Below, in pieces: positions 42,334 to 51,394 of a stretch of DNA of 64,000 nt. The DNA is taken from contig NZ_ATYB01000014.1 of assembly GCF_000427465.1 (NCBI RefSeq), positions 1,139,570 to 1,203,569 on the forward strand, written 5' to 3'. Below the pieces are notes generated by a model. It had not been told where the DNA came from, made no database searches, and worked only from the letters and a program-made list of their open reading frames with translations. The position numbers and the translations under genes were made by a program. Within the stretch, counting starts at the first letter, position 1, and each line of letters starts with the position of its first letter. Source of the stretch: Sinorhizobium arboris LMG 14919 (GTDB lineage Bacteria > Pseudomonadota > Alphaproteobacteria > Rhizobiales > Rhizobiaceae).

Positions 42334-42371
42334 GGCCGCACGCGTTCGAAAGAACGCGTAAAGCTGGCCTT
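42331..42371 (+). other. Two-part hairpin covering the rpoA stop
   Basis: TAAGGCC (including the rpoA stop) pairs with GGCCTTA, enclosing ACGCGTTC-GAAA-GAACGCGT. There is no U-run. It may stabilise or process the rpoA-rplQ message. Confidence 0.5.
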
Positions 42372-42478
42372 AGAAGTTAACTGCGTATATTGCTTACCGC
42401 TTCAAGCCTTCGGCTCTCCGCGGGATATGCGCGACGTTTAAACTGCAGGCGGATGCCTGCAAGTAAAGGAGAATAGCC

Positions 42479-42904
42479 ATGCGCCACGGTAAAGCCGGCC
42501 GCAAGCTGAATAGAACCGCCAGCCATCGCAAGGCGATGTTTGCCAACATGGCAGCTTCGCTGATCGAGCACGAGCAGATCGTTACGACCCTGCCGAAGGC
42601 CAAGGAAATCCGTCCGATCGTGGAAAAGCTCGTCACGCTCGGCAAGCGTGGCGATCTGCACGCCCGCCGCCAGGCGATCTCGCAGATCCGCGATGTTGCT
42701 GTCGTTTCGAAGCTGTTCGACGCGATTGCCTCGCGCTATGCCACCCGCAATGGCGGCTACCTGCGCATCATGAAGGCTGGTTTCCGCCAGGGTGACAACG
42801 CTCCGCTCGCCGTCATCGAATTCGTTGACCGCGATGTCGACGCCAAGGGCTCGAAGGACCGCGCTCGCGTTTCTGCAGAAGCCGAGGCGGCCGAAGCGGC
42901 CTGA
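42479..42904 (+). CDS. rplQ: 50S ribosomal protein L17
   Basis: A 141-residue exit-tunnel protein. It starts [20 protein letters not shown], the L17 signature. Last gene of the alpha operon. Confidence 0.98.
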   Translation: MRHGKAGRKLNRTASHRKAMFANMAASLIEHEQIVTTLPKAKEIRPIVEKLVTLGKRGDLHARRQAISQIRDVAVVSKLFDAIASRYATRNGGYLRIMKAGFRQGDNAPLAVIEFVDRDVDAKGSKDRARVSAEAEAAEAA

Positions 42905-42930
42905 TTTCGTCAGAGCTGATCAAAGAATGA

Positions 42931-42965
42931 AAGCGGCCGGGTGCTGATCGCACCCGGCTGCTTTC
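42931..42965 (+). terminator. Terminator of the alpha operon
   Basis: GCCGGGTGC-TGATC-GCACCCGGC with flanking AAGCG/TGCTTTC pairing, 26 nt after the rplQ stop. Confidence 0.8.
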
Positions 42966-43326
42966 TGTTGTGCGCCCGGCATGGGCGCATTCCTGCGGGT
43001 GGAGGCGGTGCCTCCCCGGGACAAGCGGCAACGAACGGCGAAGCTCTGGTGACCAAGGGGCGGCGGCGAGCCGCCCGGTGCGGACCCGCATGCCGGTCGT
43101 GTGGCAGGGGTGCGGTCACAACGACCGTCCCCTAGCCGATCGTTCTGTTCAAAGCAGAAGTCGATGTTCATCCCTGTGCCTGTCGCAGACGTGAGAGCAG
43201 CACGGAAGAGCTTTTGCAGCTCAAGGATTGGTCTGGCTGGATTGCAGTGACGGGCGCGGGAATGAGGGTCGGGCGTGTTGCGAGACCTTGGCCGGTGCGG
43301 CTCTTACCCAGTGGCACGTTGTGCCC
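42966..43326. other. Intergenic region between rplQ terminator and msrQ
   Basis: About 360 bases with small GC-rich dyads (GCGCCC-GGCAT-GGGCGC near 42971; GGAGGC-GGT-GCCTCC near 43000). No reading frame with coding character or ribosome site. Confidence 0.5.
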
Positions 43327-43977
43327 TCAACCTGCTCTGGGCTGTGACCGCAACAGCGTGCCGCCCTGCCGTTTCCACCGCACATACCGCTTTCTGACGG
43401 CACGCCAGGCGACGAGTACCGCAACGAGGGACAGGTACAGCATCTGCTCGGGCCCAACGACCTTGACGGACATGGCGAAATGCAGCGCGCCCGCCAAGGC
43501 AATCACGTAGACCAGCCTGTGAAGCCGGTTCCACCGTTGCCCGAGGCGCCTTACAGACCAATTGTTCGATGTAACCGCCAGCGGCACGAGCAGCACGAGG
43601 GCGGCCATGCCGATGGTGATGAACGGACGACGAGCGATGTCGGCGAGGATTGCCGGGATGCGCAGCGTCTGATCCAGCACCATATATGTGAGGAAATGCA
43701 TCAGCACATAGTAAAAGGCAAGGAGGCCCAGGGCGCGGCGATATCTGAGCCAGTTGACGCCGAAGAGGTCGCGAATGGGAGTGATCGCCAGGGTGGCGAT
43801 CAGGAAGCGCAGGGCCCAGATGCCGAGCAGGTGCTCGAATTCCTTGACTGCATTTCCGGGCAGCCGACCGGTGGCCCCCAGATAGAAACCCCAGACGGCC
43901 GGCAGGAAGCCGATTACGTAGAGCGCCCAGATCGAGGGTCCGTGCAGTCGCTTCGGCAGGGCGGGAACGTTAGGCAT
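43327..43977 (-). CDS. msrQ: MsrQ, heme membrane subunit of the methionine sulfoxide reductase
   Basis: A 216-residue inner-membrane protein of the ferric-reductase-like family. About six hydrophobic spans are visible (for example SIWALYVIGFLPAVWGFYLG and ALGLLAFYYVLMHFLTYMV), with heme-ligand histidines in HFLTYM and LHRLVYVIALAGALHFAMS. It passes quinone- or flavin-derived electrons to MsrP, whose gene ends 2 nt before the msrQ start on the same strand. Confidence 0.93.
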   Translation of the reverse strand: MPNVPALPKRLHGPSIWALYVIGFLPAVWGFYLGATGRLPGNAVKEFEHLLGIWALRFLIATLAITPIRDLFGVNWLRYRRALGLLAFYYVLMHFLTYMVLDQTLRIPAILADIARRPFITIGMAALVLLVPLAVTSNNWSVRRLGQRWNRLHRLVYVIALAGALHFAMSVKVVGPEQMLYLSLVAVLVAWRAVRKRYVRWKRQGGTLLRSQPRAG

Positions 43978-43979
43978 CG

Positions 43980-44921
43980 TCAGAAGTTCACCCGCAGATC
44001 CATGCCGGCATAGAGGTTTGCCACTTCTTCCGCGTAGCCGTTGAAGGGTAGCGTATCGCGGCGGTTGGCGCCGAAGAAGCCGCCTTCGCCGATGCGGTTT
44101 TCGGTTGCCTGGCTCCAGCGTGGGTGATCGACGTCGGGGTTCACATTGGCATAGAAGCCGTATTCAGTCGGCCCGGCGAGATTCCAGGTGCATGGCGGAG
44201 GCGTCTCGGTCAGCGAGATACGCACGATCGATTTGATCCCCTTGAAGCCGTATTTCCACGGTACCACCAGGCGGATTGGTGCGCCGTTCTGGTTCGGCAG
44301 CGTCTTGCCGTAGAGCCCGACGGAGAGAATCGTCAGCGGGTGGCGGGCTTCGTCGAGCCTCAGGCCCTCCCGGTATGGCCATTCCAGCGGCTGGAAATAG
44401 CCGGACTGGCCCGGCATCTCCTCTGGGCGCACGACGGTTTCGAAGGCGACATATTTTGCGCTTCCGAGCGGTTCGACCCTGTCGAGGAGTGCGGCCAGTG
44501 GGAAGCCTATCCAGGGAATGACCATCGACCAGGCTTCGACGCAGCGCATCCGGTAGATCCGCTCCTCGAGAGGGAAGGCCAAGAGTTCCTCAAGGCTGAA
44601 GTCCCGCGGCTTGCCGACCAGGCCGTCGACCTTCACCGTCCAGGGCGCCGGTTTGAAATTTGCCGAGTTGGCGGCCGGGTCGCCCTTGCCGGTCCCGAAT
44701 TCATAGAAGTTGTTGTAGCTCGTGGCGTCCTTTTCTGGCGTGGCAGGCTCATCGACCCTGTACGCGCTCTTGGATGCCGCGAGTGCAGCCGCGCGGCTGG
44801 GGCTGGGGGCGGCGAGCGCCAGGCTTCCAGCCGCGGCGGCCATGAATGTGCGGCGATGCAGGAAGAAGCGCTCCGGCGTAATTTCCGTAGCGGCGATCTT
44901 CGGGACGCGCGTGCTGGACAT
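43980..44921 (-). CDS. msrP: MsrP, periplasmic molybdopterin methionine sulfoxide reductase
   Basis: A 313-residue enzyme that repairs oxidised methionine in periplasmic proteins. A Tat signal is visible, with twin Arg at residues 23-24 ([11 protein letters not shown]) and a hydrophobic stretch to about residue 45. The molybdenum-ligand Cys is C127 in [15 protein letters not shown]. It forms an operon with msrQ. The start at 44921 is the only reasonable ATG; a GAGGAGAACCC ribosome site precedes it. Confidence 0.95.
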   Translation of the reverse strand: MSSTRVPKIAATEITPERFFLHRRTFMAAAAGSLALAAPSPSRAAALAASKSAYRVDEPATPEKDATSYNNFYEFGTGKGDPAANSANFKPAPWTVKVDGLVGKPRDFSLEELLAFPLEERIYRMRCVEAWSMVIPWIGFPLAALLDRVEPLGSAKYVAFETVVRPEEMPGQSGYFQPLEWPYREGLRLDEARHPLTILSVGLYGKTLPNQNGAPIRLVVPWKYGFKGIKSIVRISLTETPPPCTWNLAGPTEYGFYANVNPDVDHPRWSQATENRIGEGGFFGANRRDTLPFNGYAEEVANLYAGMDLRVNF

Positions 44922-45209
44922 GGGTTCTCCTCGGTCATCATTCGACTTCTTCTAATACGCAGATGAGCAGAGTTTCGATCACCGGAAAAGGCTGGCGGGA
45001 CCACGTTTTCGTGCGCGATTCGTGAACGCGGCCGACGCGAGCGGGGGCAGAAGTTCCGGCAAACGGCGCGGAATCTGTAATCCCATGAATTCCCTGAGGA
45101 AATGATGCGTCCTTGCGGTCACGTCTCGCCGATTTGTCCGGCGGCAGGTTTGCCTTTTTCCGCGCGAAATCCTATCTGAGCGTAGCAGCAACGAATGGGA
45201 GAATGCTTC

Positions 45210-46607
45210 ATGATCTTCGGCCATAGAGCTCTCGCGGCTCTCGTCTTCGCTGTTGCGATTTCGACGCCTGCAATGGCCCAGGATGCCAGGACCGTGCCGC
45301 AGTCGCGGACGGAACTGCAGCTCTCTTTCGCCCCTCTCGTCAAGCAGACGGCGAATGCGGTCGTGAACGTCTATGCCGAGCGCGTCGTGGAGCGTCGCTC
45401 GATCTTCGCCGGAGATCCTTTCTTCGAGGAGTTTTTCGGCCAGCGCATGCCGAACCGAACCGAGAAGCAGTCGTCTCTCGGATCCGGCGTGATCGTCGGC
45501 CGCGACGGCCTGGTCGTGACCAACAATCATGTCATCGAGGGTGGTGACGACATCAAGGTGGCGCTTGCCGACGGGCGCGAGTTCCCCTGCAAGATCATAC
45601 TCAAGGATGATCGCCTGGATCTGGCGGTCTTGAAAATCCAGTCAGACGGTCCGTTCGACATTATCCCGATCGGTGATTCCGACGCGGTGGAGGTTGGCGA
45701 TCTGGTGCTGGCGATGGGCAACCCCTTCGGCGTCGGGCAGACGGTGACGAGCGGTATCGTTTCGGCGCTCGCCCGCAACCAGATTTCCAACGGTGATTTC
45801 GGCTTCTTCATCCAGACGGATGCGGCCATCAATCCGGGCAATTCCGGCGGCGGTCTGATCAACATGAAAGGCGAGTTGATCGGCATCAACACCGCGATTT
45901 TTTCCAGAGGCGGCGGTTCCAACGGCGTGGGCTTCGCCATTCCCGCAAACCTGGTCAAGGTTTTCGTCGCCTCCGCCGAAGGAGGAAACGGCTCGTTCGT
46001 CCGTCCCTTCGTCGGCGCTACCTTCGAACCGGTGACCTCCGATGTGGCCGAGGCGCTTGGGCTCGAGCGGGCGCGCGGTGCGCTGGTGACGGCGGTCGTT
46101 GCAGGCGGTCCGGCCGAGAGCGCCGGCATACGCCCCGGGCAGGTGGTCACCGCCGTCAACGGCATACCGGTCGAACATCCCGATGCGCTCGGCTATCGTC
46201 TGACGACTGTCGGGATCGGTCACGAGGCGCGCGTGACGATTTCGGAGAACGGCGATTTACGCGATATCACCCTCAGGCTCGAGCGGGCGCCGGAAACGCA
46301 GCCGCGCGACGAACGGCTGATCGAAGGGCGTAATCCCTTTGCCGGCGCTGTCGTGGGAAATCTCTCGCCGCGGCTCGCCGAAGAGTTGCGCATGCCCACG
46401 TCGCTGCAAGGCGTGGTCGTCACAGAGGTCAATCGCGGCTCGCCGGCTGCACGCATCGGCCTCGAACCGAAAGATATCGTTCGTTCGGTCAACGGGACGC
46501 CAATCGACAGCTCGAAAACGCTCGAAGGCGTCCTGGCGGAGGATGCCTCCTTCTGGCGCGTCGAGATCGAACGTAACGGCCAGATCATCCGTCAGTTCTT
46601 CCGATGA
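45210..46607 (+). CDS. DegP/HtrA-type periplasmic serine protease
   Basis: A 465-residue envelope protease/chaperone. Signal peptide to about residue 23 (STPAMAQ). The catalytic triad is H107 (NNHVIEG), D137 (DDRLDLAVL) and S212 (NPGNSGGGL). Two PDZ domains follow (about 240-335 and 365-460). The ATG at 45210 was chosen because GGGAGAA (45197-45203) is its ribosome site and lies within a spurious upstream start. It overlaps rarA by 4 bases. Rhizobia carry several DegP paralogues, so I do not assign a number. Confidence 0.95.
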   Translation: MIFGHRALAALVFAVAISTPAMAQDARTVPQSRTELQLSFAPLVKQTANAVVNVYAERVVERRSIFAGDPFFEEFFGQRMPNRTEKQSSLGSGVIVGRDGLVVTNNHVIEGGDDIKVALADGREFPCKIILKDDRLDLAVLKIQSDGPFDIIPIGDSDAVEVGDLVLAMGNPFGVGQTVTSGIVSALARNQISNGDFGFFIQTDAAINPGNSGGGLINMKGELIGINTAIFSRGGGSNGVGFAIPANLVKVFVASAEGGNGSFVRPFVGATFEPVTSDVAEALGLERARGALVTAVVAGGPAESAGIRPGQVVTAVNGIPVEHPDALGYRLTTVGIGHEARVTISENGDLRDITLRLERAPETQPRDERLIEGRNPFAGAVVGNLSPRLAEELRMPTSLQGVVVTEVNRGSPAARIGLEPKDIVRSVNGTPIDSSKTLEGVLAEDASFWRVEIERNGQIIRQFFR

Positions 46608-47914
46608 GCGATCTCTTTGCCCCCCACGAGCCTCCGGAGATGGCCTCGGCAAGGCCGCTTGCCGATCGGCTGCGCCCGCGGACATTGGCGGAGGTCACGG
46701 GTCAGGAGCATCTGACGGGCGCGGACGGGGTGCTCACCCGGATGATCGGATCCGGTTCCCTCGGCTCGATGATCTTCTGGGGCCCGCCGGGAACCGGCAA
46801 GACAACGGTAGCCCGTCTGCTCTCCGGCGAGGCCGGCCTCGCCTTCGAGCAGATCTCGGCAATCTTCTCCGGCGTTGCGGATTTGAAGAAGGTATTCGAG
46901 GCCGCCCGCGCCCGGCGCATGTCGGGGCGCCAGACGCTGCTTTTCGTCGACGAGATTCACCGGTTCAACCGGGCGCAGCAAGACAGCTTCCTGCCGGTGA
47001 TGGAGGACGGCACCGTCATTCTGGTCGGTGCTACCACCGAGAACCCGTCTTTCGAGCTCAACGCTGCGCTTCTGTCGCGCGCTCGCGTGCTGACGTTCAA
47101 GCCGCATGACGAAGCCAGCCTCGAGGAACTGCTGAAGCGGGCCGAGGCGGCCGAGGGCAAGCCGCTGCCGCTGGACGACGATGCGCGCGCCAGCCTGATC
47201 CGCATGGCGGACGGGGACGGCCGCGCCGTGCTGACCCTTGCGGAAGAGGTATGGCGGGCGGTGCGCCGGGATGAGATGTTCGATGCCGCGGCGCTTCAGG
47301 AAATCGTCCAGCGCCGCGCACCGGTTTACGACAAGGGCCAGGATGGCCATTACAATCTGATCTCGGCCCTCCACAAATCCGTTCGCGGGTCCGACCCGGA
47401 CGCTGCACTCTATTATCTTTGTCGAATGTTCGATGCCGGGGAAGATCCGCTTTATATCGGCAGGCGGCTGGTGCGGATGGCGGTCGAGGATATCGGCCTC
47501 GCCGATCCGCAGGCACTGGCGATCTGCAACGCCGCCAAGGACGCCTACGACTACCTCGGTTCGCCGGAAGGGGAACTGGCTCTTGCCGAGGCCTGCGTCT
47601 ATCTTGCAACCGCTCCCAAGTCCAATGCGGTCTACACCGCCTACAAGGCCGCGATGCGCGCGGCCAAGGAACATGGTTCTCTGCTGCCGCCGAAGCATAT
47701 TCTCAACGCTCCGACGAAGCTGATGAAGGGGGAAGGCTACGGCGACGGCTATCGCTACGATCACGACGAGCCAGACGCGTTCTCAGGACAGGATTATTTC
47801 CCCGAGAAAATGGGAAGAAAAACCTTCTACGATCCGCCGGAGCGCGGCTTCGAACGTGAAATCCGCAAGCGGCTGGAGTGGTGGAGCAAACTACGGCGCG
47901 ACCGGCATTCGTGA
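46604..47914 (+). CDS. rarA: Replication-associated recombination protein A (MgsA/RarA)
   Basis: A 436-residue AAA+ ATPase of the clamp-loader type that acts at stalled replication forks. Walker A is FWGPPGTGKTTVAR, Walker B LLFVDEIHRFN, sensor 1 VGATTENPSFE. The C-terminal tetramerisation region contains DPDAALYYLCRMFDAGEDPL and RRLVRMAVEDIGLADPQAL, which separates it from RuvB. Translationally coupled to the protease gene. Confidence 0.95.
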   Translation: MSDLFAPHEPPEMASARPLADRLRPRTLAEVTGQEHLTGADGVLTRMIGSGSLGSMIFWGPPGTGKTTVARLLSGEAGLAFEQISAIFSGVADLKKVFEAARARRMSGRQTLLFVDEIHRFNRAQQDSFLPVMEDGTVILVGATTENPSFELNAALLSRARVLTFKPHDEASLEELLKRAEAAEGKPLPLDDDARASLIRMADGDGRAVLTLAEEVWRAVRRDEMFDAAALQEIVQRRAPVYDKGQDGHYNLISALHKSVRGSDPDAALYYLCRMFDAGEDPLYIGRRLVRMAVEDIGLADPQALAICNAAKDAYDYLGSPEGELALAEACVYLATAPKSNAVYTAYKAAMRAAKEHGSLLPPKHILNAPTKLMKGEGYGDGYRYDHDEPDAFSGQDYFPEKMGRKTFYDPPERGFEREIRKRLEWWSKLRRDRHS

Positions 47915-48000
47915 GCTTCAGCTCTTTCCGCAGCGCAAGGCTGCCGTGCCATACGGCGCCTTGCTGCCCGCGCGGGCCTGTGGCATAGGTGTGCAACATC

Positions 48001-48073
48001 GCAGACGGCTGCACGGATCGAAAAGATCCGCACTTCCGCGGGGACGGCCTCGCTCCACACGAAGGAGTTCGAA
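48001..48073 (+). promoter_or_regulatory. Guanidine-II (mini-ykkC) riboswitch
   Basis: Two hairpins with ACGG loops precede the exporter gene: GCAG-ACGG-CTGC (48001-48012) and GCGGGG-ACGG-CCTCGC (48038-48053, 6 bp with one G-U). The linker folds into CGGATC-GAAAA-GATCCG (48014-48030). The second hairpin ends 7 nt before the GAAGGAG ribosome site (48061-48067). Paired ACGR-loop hairpins next to the ribosome site are the definition of this class, in which guanidinium binding exposes the site. The downstream gene is a known target type. Confidence 0.85.
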
Positions 48074-48388
48074 ATGGCCTGGTTCACGCTGCTGCTCGCT
48101 GGAATTCTCGAAATCGGCTGGGCGATCGGTCTCAAATACACGGATGGATTTACGCGGTTCACGCCGACCGTGCTGACGGTCGGCTCGATGATCCTGAGCG
48201 TCGTTCTACTCGGCATCGCAGTGCGTTCGCTGCCGCTCGGTACGGCCTATGCGGTCTGGACCGGGATCGGTACCGTCGGTACGGTCATTCTCGGTATCGT
48301 CCTGTTTGCAGAACCCGCAACGGCCATGCGTCTCGGCTGTATCGGCCTGATCGTCGCGGGCATCGCCGGGCTGAAGCTCGTCGGCTGA
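48074..48388 (+). CDS. gdx: Guanidinium exporter of the SMR family (SugE/Gdx)
   Basis: A 104-residue four-helix inner-membrane antiporter that exports guanidinium in exchange for protons. Residues that define the Gdx subtype are present: E13 and W16 in [11 protein letters not shown]42, and Y59 and W62 in [19 protein letters not shown] (residues 21-28) is also typical of SugE/Gdx and not of EmrE. A guanidine-II riboswitch directly upstream gives independent support. Confidence 0.94.
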   Translation: MAWFTLLLAGILEIGWAIGLKYTDGFTRFTPTVLTVGSMILSVVLLGIAVRSLPLGTAYAVWTGIGTVGTVILGIVLFAEPATAMRLGCIGLIVAGIAGLKLVG

Positions 48389-48407
48389 GGGCAACCACCG
48401 AAATTCT

Positions 48408-48462
48408 GCCCCCCATCCGGCCTGCCGGCCACCTTCTCCCCGCATGCGGGGAAGAGGGCTAG
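48408..48462. repeat. RIME-like palindromic intergenic repeat
   Basis: A CCCCCCATCCGGCCTGCCGG segment is followed by TCCCCGC-AT-GCGGGGA (48437-48452, a perfect 16-bp palindrome). The pattern matches the dispersed intergenic elements of rhizobial genomes that I know from memory. It lies between the convergent gdx and ATP12 genes. The exact family is not verified. Confidence 0.5.
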
Positions 48463-48510
48463 GGTGATTGGGCGAGCGCGCCGCAAGGCGTCACACCAGT
48501 CGCCCTCGTC

Positions 48511-49296
48511 CTATTTCAGCGCTTCGAGCACGGTGGCGGCAGCCAGCATTTCCTGCCAGCGGTTTTCCCGCCGTTTGAAAGCTTCCTCGTCGGTTCCCCA
48601 CTGGTCGATCTGCCAATCCTCGTCCACATGAGCGGCGGCCCATGCCTCTTCGGCCGAGAGCCTGCCCATGGCGAGGGCTAGAGCGAGCAGGGCCGATCCG
48701 GTCAGGCTGGTAACCGTATGGAGGCAGGCGAGACCGAGGGGTGTCGCAAATGCGCGCAGGCCCTCGGCAAAGGCCGAGATCGCCTCGCGCGGTTGTTCCT
48801 GGTGGATGACGCCTTCGATGAGAATGAAGCGGGCGCCGAGCGTCCGGGCTGCCCAGTCGAGGACCGGGTTCCACTGGTCGTTCTGCCGTGCGACGAGCTC
48901 CCTCGGACTATCGGCCCGGTAGCACAGGAGATCGCTGCCGGCGAAACGGAGAATATCGTCGAAGACTGCACGATCGTCGAGCGCAACCCCGTCGATCGCT
49001 GTATTGGCGATCCGGGTGAGGGGCATTGCCGAAGGGTCGATCACTTCGGTCTGGGCGTTCCACTCGGCTGCAAGCAGCCCGGCGAGCTTTTGCGTGGGGA
49101 CGGAGAGCGGTCGCCTCGCCGGTGTGCGCACCGGTCTTCCGTCGAGATGCACGGTGTAGCCGCTGTCATCGGCCGGTGCGGCGCTCGCCTGCTTGTAGAA
49201 GCGTTTCGGCAGCGGTTTCTGCATCTGGATCTGGGCCCTGCGCACCGGATCGTCGTGGCTCAGCGCAGCGCTCAGTTCGTCGCGAATATCAGGCAT
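48511..49296 (-). CDS. ATP12-family F1-ATPase assembly chaperone
   Basis: A 261-residue protein. Recognisable blocks are KRFYKQASAA, GYTVHLDGRPVRTPARRPL, LAAEWNAQTEVIDPSAMPLTR and SDLLCYRADSPRELVARQ, in the order of the ATP12 family. In mitochondria this chaperone assembles the F1 alpha subunit; the bacterial role is inferred to be the same. Its start overlaps the end of the HAD gene by 8 bases. Confidence 0.9.
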   Translation of the reverse strand: MPDIRDELSAALSHDDPVRRAQIQMQKPLPKRFYKQASAAPADDSGYTVHLDGRPVRTPARRPLSVPTQKLAGLLAAEWNAQTEVIDPSAMPLTRIANTAIDGVALDDRAVFDDILRFAGSDLLCYRADSPRELVARQNDQWNPVLDWAARTLGARFILIEGVIHQEQPREAISAFAEGLRAFATPLGLACLHTVTSLTGSALLALALAMGRLSAEEAWAAAHVDEDWQIDQWGTDEEAFKRRENRWQEMLAAATVLEALK

Positions 49297-49954
49297 GGTT
49301 ACAATCCATCCATTCGATTATATCTGCCGGCACGCGGGCGATGTGGTTCGCGCCCGACTCCATCAGTTCCGGCACGCTGGCGTAACCCCAGGCGACGCCC
49401 AGGGCACCGGCGCCGGCTGCCTTGGCCATCTGCATGTCGTAGATCGCGTCCCCGATGACGATCGTGTCGCTCGGGTCGATACCGGCTTCCGCACAGCACT
49501 CCGTCACCATGGCCGGATGCGGCTTCGAGGGGCAGTCGTCCGCAGTGCGGGAGACGAAGAAAATCTTGTCGAAGCCGTGCGTCGCCGCGATATGCATGAG
49601 ACCCCGCCTCGATTTGCCGGTGACCGCACCGATCAGCAGTTCGTCGCGACCAGCCAAGGTCTGCATCATCTCTGCAATGCCCGGAAACAGCGCTTCGCTG
49701 CAGCCGGGTTCGCCTCGTACCGAAGCGAATATAGACTTGTAATGCGCCGTCATTGCGGTCGCCCTGCTGTCGACGTGTTGCTGCCCCATGAGCCTGGCGA
49801 TCGCGATGTCGAGCGTGAGGCCGATAATCGTCTTGGTCGCATCCTTTGTCGGTCGCTCCAGATCGAAGGCCTCGAAGGTACGGGCCATCACCTCATGGAT
49901 CAATCCGGCGCTGTCGACGAGCGTACCGTCGCAATCGAAAAGGACGAGCTTCAT
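49289..49954 (-). CDS. HAD-family phosphatase
   Basis: A 221-residue hydrolase. The nucleophile motif is LFDCDGTLVDS at residues 5-15; motif II is AVTGKS, and the motif III Lys and motif IV Asp are in KPHPAM and VIGDAIYDMQMA. It is probably a phosphoglycolate-phosphatase-like enzyme; the substrate is not known. I chose the ATG at 49954 (MKLVLFDCDGT); the frame is open for 150 further codons upstream inside the pseudouridine-synthase gene but without coding character. Confidence 0.9.
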   Translation of the reverse strand: MKLVLFDCDGTLVDSAGLIHEVMARTFEAFDLERPTKDATKTIIGLTLDIAIARLMGQQHVDSRATAMTAHYKSIFASVRGEPGCSEALFPGIAEMMQTLAGRDELLIGAVTGKSRRGLMHIAATHGFDKIFFVSRTADDCPSKPHPAMVTECCAEAGIDPSDTIVIGDAIYDMQMAKAAGAGALGVAWGYASVPELMESGANHIARVPADIIEWMDCNHA

Positions 49955-50946
49955 TACTCTTCCTCGCCGGCGGCGTTTTCGTCGAAGCCGAGCAGGTTCC
50001 AGCTCTGCACCATGTGCTGGGGCAGGGGGGCCGTGACCTTCAGCCGACCGCCGTTCGGATGCGGAATGTCGATGTGTCTGGCGTGGAGGTGGAGCCGGTT
50101 CTGCATGCCGCCGGGAAAGGTCCAGTTGATGTCCGCTTCGAAATATTTCGGATCGCCGATGATCGGATGCCCGATGTGAGCGGCGTGGACACGCAGCTGA
50201 TGCGTGCGGCCGGTATAGGGTTCCATCTCCAGCCAGGCGAGGTTCTGGCCGGCCTGCTCGACGATCCGGTAGAAGGAGATGGCGTGGTCGGCGCCATCCT
50301 CCCCATGTTTGGCAATCCGCACGCGGTCGCCGTCCGGCGTCTGTTCCTTCACGAGCCAGGTGGATATCTTGTCTTCGCGCCTGCGCGGGACGCCCTTGAC
50401 CAGCGCCCAATAGGTCTTCTTCGTATCGCGTTCGCGAAACGCCGCGGTCAGCTGCTGCGCAGCTCCGCGCGTGCGGGCTATGACGAGAACGCCCGACGTG
50501 TCACGGTCGAGACGATGGACGAGCCGCGGCTTTTCGCCCTTCTGGCTGGTCCACGCCTCGAGCATCTTGTCTATGTGCCGATTGACGCCCGAACCGCCCT
50601 GAACGGCGAGTCCGGCCGGCTTGTTGAGCACGATGACCTTGGCATCCTCATGCAGCACCATACGCGACAGAAGCTCGCCGTCCGAGGACTGACGCAGATC
50701 CCGGCCTCCGATCGGACCGGATTTGACTTCCTTGGAGTCCACGCCGAGCGGCGGGATGCGGATCGTCTGACCCGGTTGTACGCGCGTGTCGGATTTTGCC
50801 CGCGCCCCATCCACGCGGATCTGCCCGGACCGCAGCAACTTCTGCAGCGGCCCGAAGCCCAGTCCGGGGAAATGCACCTTGAACCAGCGGTCGAGACGCA
50901 TTCCCGCCTCGTCGCTGTCCACTTGCCTGTGTTCAATGCCCGCCAT
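49954..50946 (-). CDS. RluC/RluD-family pseudouridine synthase
   Basis: A 330-residue enzyme that isomerises uridines in 23S rRNA. An N-terminal S4 RNA-binding domain (LRSGQIRVDGARAKSDTRVQ) precedes the catalytic motif VHRLDRDTSGVLVIAR, in which HRLDRDTSG holds the catalytic Asp. It closely resembles RluC, but target sites are not readable from sequence. One base of its stop codon is shared with the HAD start codon. Confidence 0.92.
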   Translation of the reverse strand: MAGIEHRQVDSDEAGMRLDRWFKVHFPGLGFGPLQKLLRSGQIRVDGARAKSDTRVQPGQTIRIPPLGVDSKEVKSGPIGGRDLRQSSDGELLSRMVLHEDAKVIVLNKPAGLAVQGGSGVNRHIDKMLEAWTSQKGEKPRLVHRLDRDTSGVLVIARTRGAAQQLTAAFRERDTKKTYWALVKGVPRRREDKISTWLVKEQTPDGDRVRIAKHGEDGADHAISFYRIVEQAGQNLAWLEMEPYTGRTHQLRVHAAHIGHPIIGDPKYFEADINWTFPGGMQNRLHLHARHIDIPHPNGGRLKVTAPLPQHMVQSWNLLGFDENAAGEEE

Positions 50947-50983
50947 TTGCAGAAATCCGCTTACTCTTCTTCAAGGGCTGGCT

Positions 50984-51364
50984 TTAGACCATTGCGCGCA
51001 TCAGGGCCAGCCCGGCGAACACGGCAAGCAGCGAAAGACCGACGCTCGCCACCGCATAGGCGAGGCCGCTCGTTGTGTGGCCGTGTTCCAGAAGGGTGAT
51101 CGCGTCGAGCGAGAAGGCCGAGAAGGTCGTGTAGCCGCCCAGCACGCCGGTGATCAGGAACACGCGCATTTCCGGCGAGGCACCCATCTTGTGCATGACG
51201 AATTCCGCCAGGAAGCCGATCAGAAAGGAACCCGTGACGTTCACGAACAGAGTCCCCCAGGGAAAGGCCGGGCCGGCGCGTTGCAGCATCCAGAGGCCGA
51301 CGAGGTAGCGCAGGATGGAGCCAAGGGCACCGCCGGCGCCGACGAGGAGGATATGGTTCATCAA
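50984..51364 (-). CDS. crcB: CrcB/Fluc fluoride channel
   Basis: A 126-residue inner-membrane protein with four spans that exports fluoride as a dimer. VGAGGALGSILRYLVG and GGYTTFSAFSLDAI match the family's pore motifs; PWGTLFVNVTGSFLIGFL is the Asn-containing span. No fluoride riboswitch fits: only 30 nt separate it from the upstream gene on the same strand. Confidence 0.95.
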   Translation of the reverse strand: MMNHILLVGAGGALGSILRYLVGLWMLQRAGPAFPWGTLFVNVTGSFLIGFLAEFVMHKMGASPEMRVFLITGVLGGYTTFSAFSLDAITLLEHGHTTSGLAYAVASVGLSLLAVFAGLALMRAMV

Positions 51365-51394
51365 ATCATTCCGATCGGAGAAGGCCGTAGCATG

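Noticed and set aside
43214..43510. A 98-codon plus-strand frame overlapping msrQ
   Set aside because: It overlaps the certain msrQ gene antisense and shows no coding character.
51365..51394. Possible fluoride riboswitch before crcB
   Set aside because: Only 30 nt separate crcB from the upstream fghA stop, too short for the known aptamer plus ribosome site.
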